Positions 63,897 through 64,000 of a stretch of 64,000 nt of DNA are shown in pieces. Position 1 is the first letter of the stretch. Each line of letters starts with the position of its first letter. The notes beneath the pieces are model-generated. The model ran no database searches. It was not told the origin of the DNA and worked only from the letters and a program-made list of their open reading frames with translations. The stretch lies in contig NZ_ARWB01000001.1 of the NCBI RefSeq assembly GCF_000384475.1, positions 62,001-126,000 on the forward strand, written 5' to 3'. The position numbers and the translations under genes were made by a program. This DNA is from Methylopila sp. M107 (GTDB lineage: Bacteria; Pseudomonadota; Alphaproteobacteria; Rhizobiales; Methylopilaceae).

Positions 63897-64000
63897 GAAA
63901 GACCGTATTCGCACGCCAGGGTTTTGATCTTAACGCGGCGTTAACCTTTCTGGACTATCAATGATTTGTCCAGTTTCTGGATTCGGGCGGATCCTGTCCG

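Overview
The window is about 68% G+C by eye and dense with short intergenic palindromes. The gene set points to an alphaproteobacterium of the order Hyphomicrobiales: cpdR beside tRNA-Val, the TrcR/DUF1013 cell-cycle regulator, DUF1192, an MmgR/suhB (alpha-r8) sRNA next to a hisN-type phosphatase, gltBD, DUF459 and DUF1045 proteins, and REP-like elements that flank free-standing genes. Placement to genus is not possible from this sequence alone. No phage, transposase gene or CRISPR array was seen.

Layout. 0-4 kb: TetR regulator divergent from an aldo/keto reductase, an NhaD-type antiporter and a GlpM-like membrane protein. 4-8 kb: a leftward group kpsF, TerB-like gene, motA, motB. 8-13.6 kb: envelope genes (beta-barrel protein, galU, lytic transglycosylase, DUF459 hydrolase). 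13.6-20.5 kb: gltB-gltD split by a DUF433/DUF5615 toxin-antitoxin-like pair. 20.8-23.6 kb: threonine aldolase, Hsp20 with a ROSE-like leader, alpha/beta hydrolase. 23.6-24.6 kb: a gene-poor kilobase with an orphan LexA box. 24.6-28.1 kb: hisN, the MmgR sRNA, N-formylglutamate amidohydrolase, cpdR, tRNA-Val and a second response regulator. 28.2-31.5 kb: Cys-rich secreted protein, TonB-dependent receptor and a membrane protein. 31.8-35 kb: CitE-like lyase and a CHASE4-GGDEF-EAL protein. 35-37.9 kb: a Zur-type znuCBA operon headed by a His-rich membrane peptide. 38-39.8 kb: small genes and an A+T-rich patch with a membrane-anchored TIR-like protein. 39.8-45.2 kb: GGT-family enzyme, phnM, DUF1045, DUF1007 and NicO metal transporter. 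45.1-51.5 kb: ArsR/ABM pair, Uma2, hemH, SPFH/NfeD, DUF47/Pit. 51.5-56.8 kb: ALDH7-type dehydrogenase divergent from type-B putA. 56.8-60.3 kb: TPR-caspase protein and DUF1206. 60.5-64 kb: a 24-codon leader ORF with a full-length anti-16S Shine-Dalgarno, prpE, TrcR and DUF1192.

Themes. The genes form a mostly chromosomal housekeeping stretch: nitrogen assimilation (GltBD), zinc and nickel/cobalt handling (ZnuABC, NicO), phosphate (Pit-DUF47), amino-acid catabolism (PutA, ALDH7), propionate activation (PrpE), envelope polysaccharide (GalU, KpsF, beta-barrel) and cell-cycle/proteolysis control (CpdR, TrcR). The most unusual points are the 24-codon ORF with its own promoter and hairpin ahead of prpE, the toxin-antitoxin-like insertion in gltBD, the NicO gene whose start lies across a repeat insertion, the His-rich peptide leading the zinc operon, the TIR-like membrane protein in the A+T-rich patch, and the caspase protein with a 68-residue double-TPR period. 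All assignments come from reading sequence motifs; no database search was possible.
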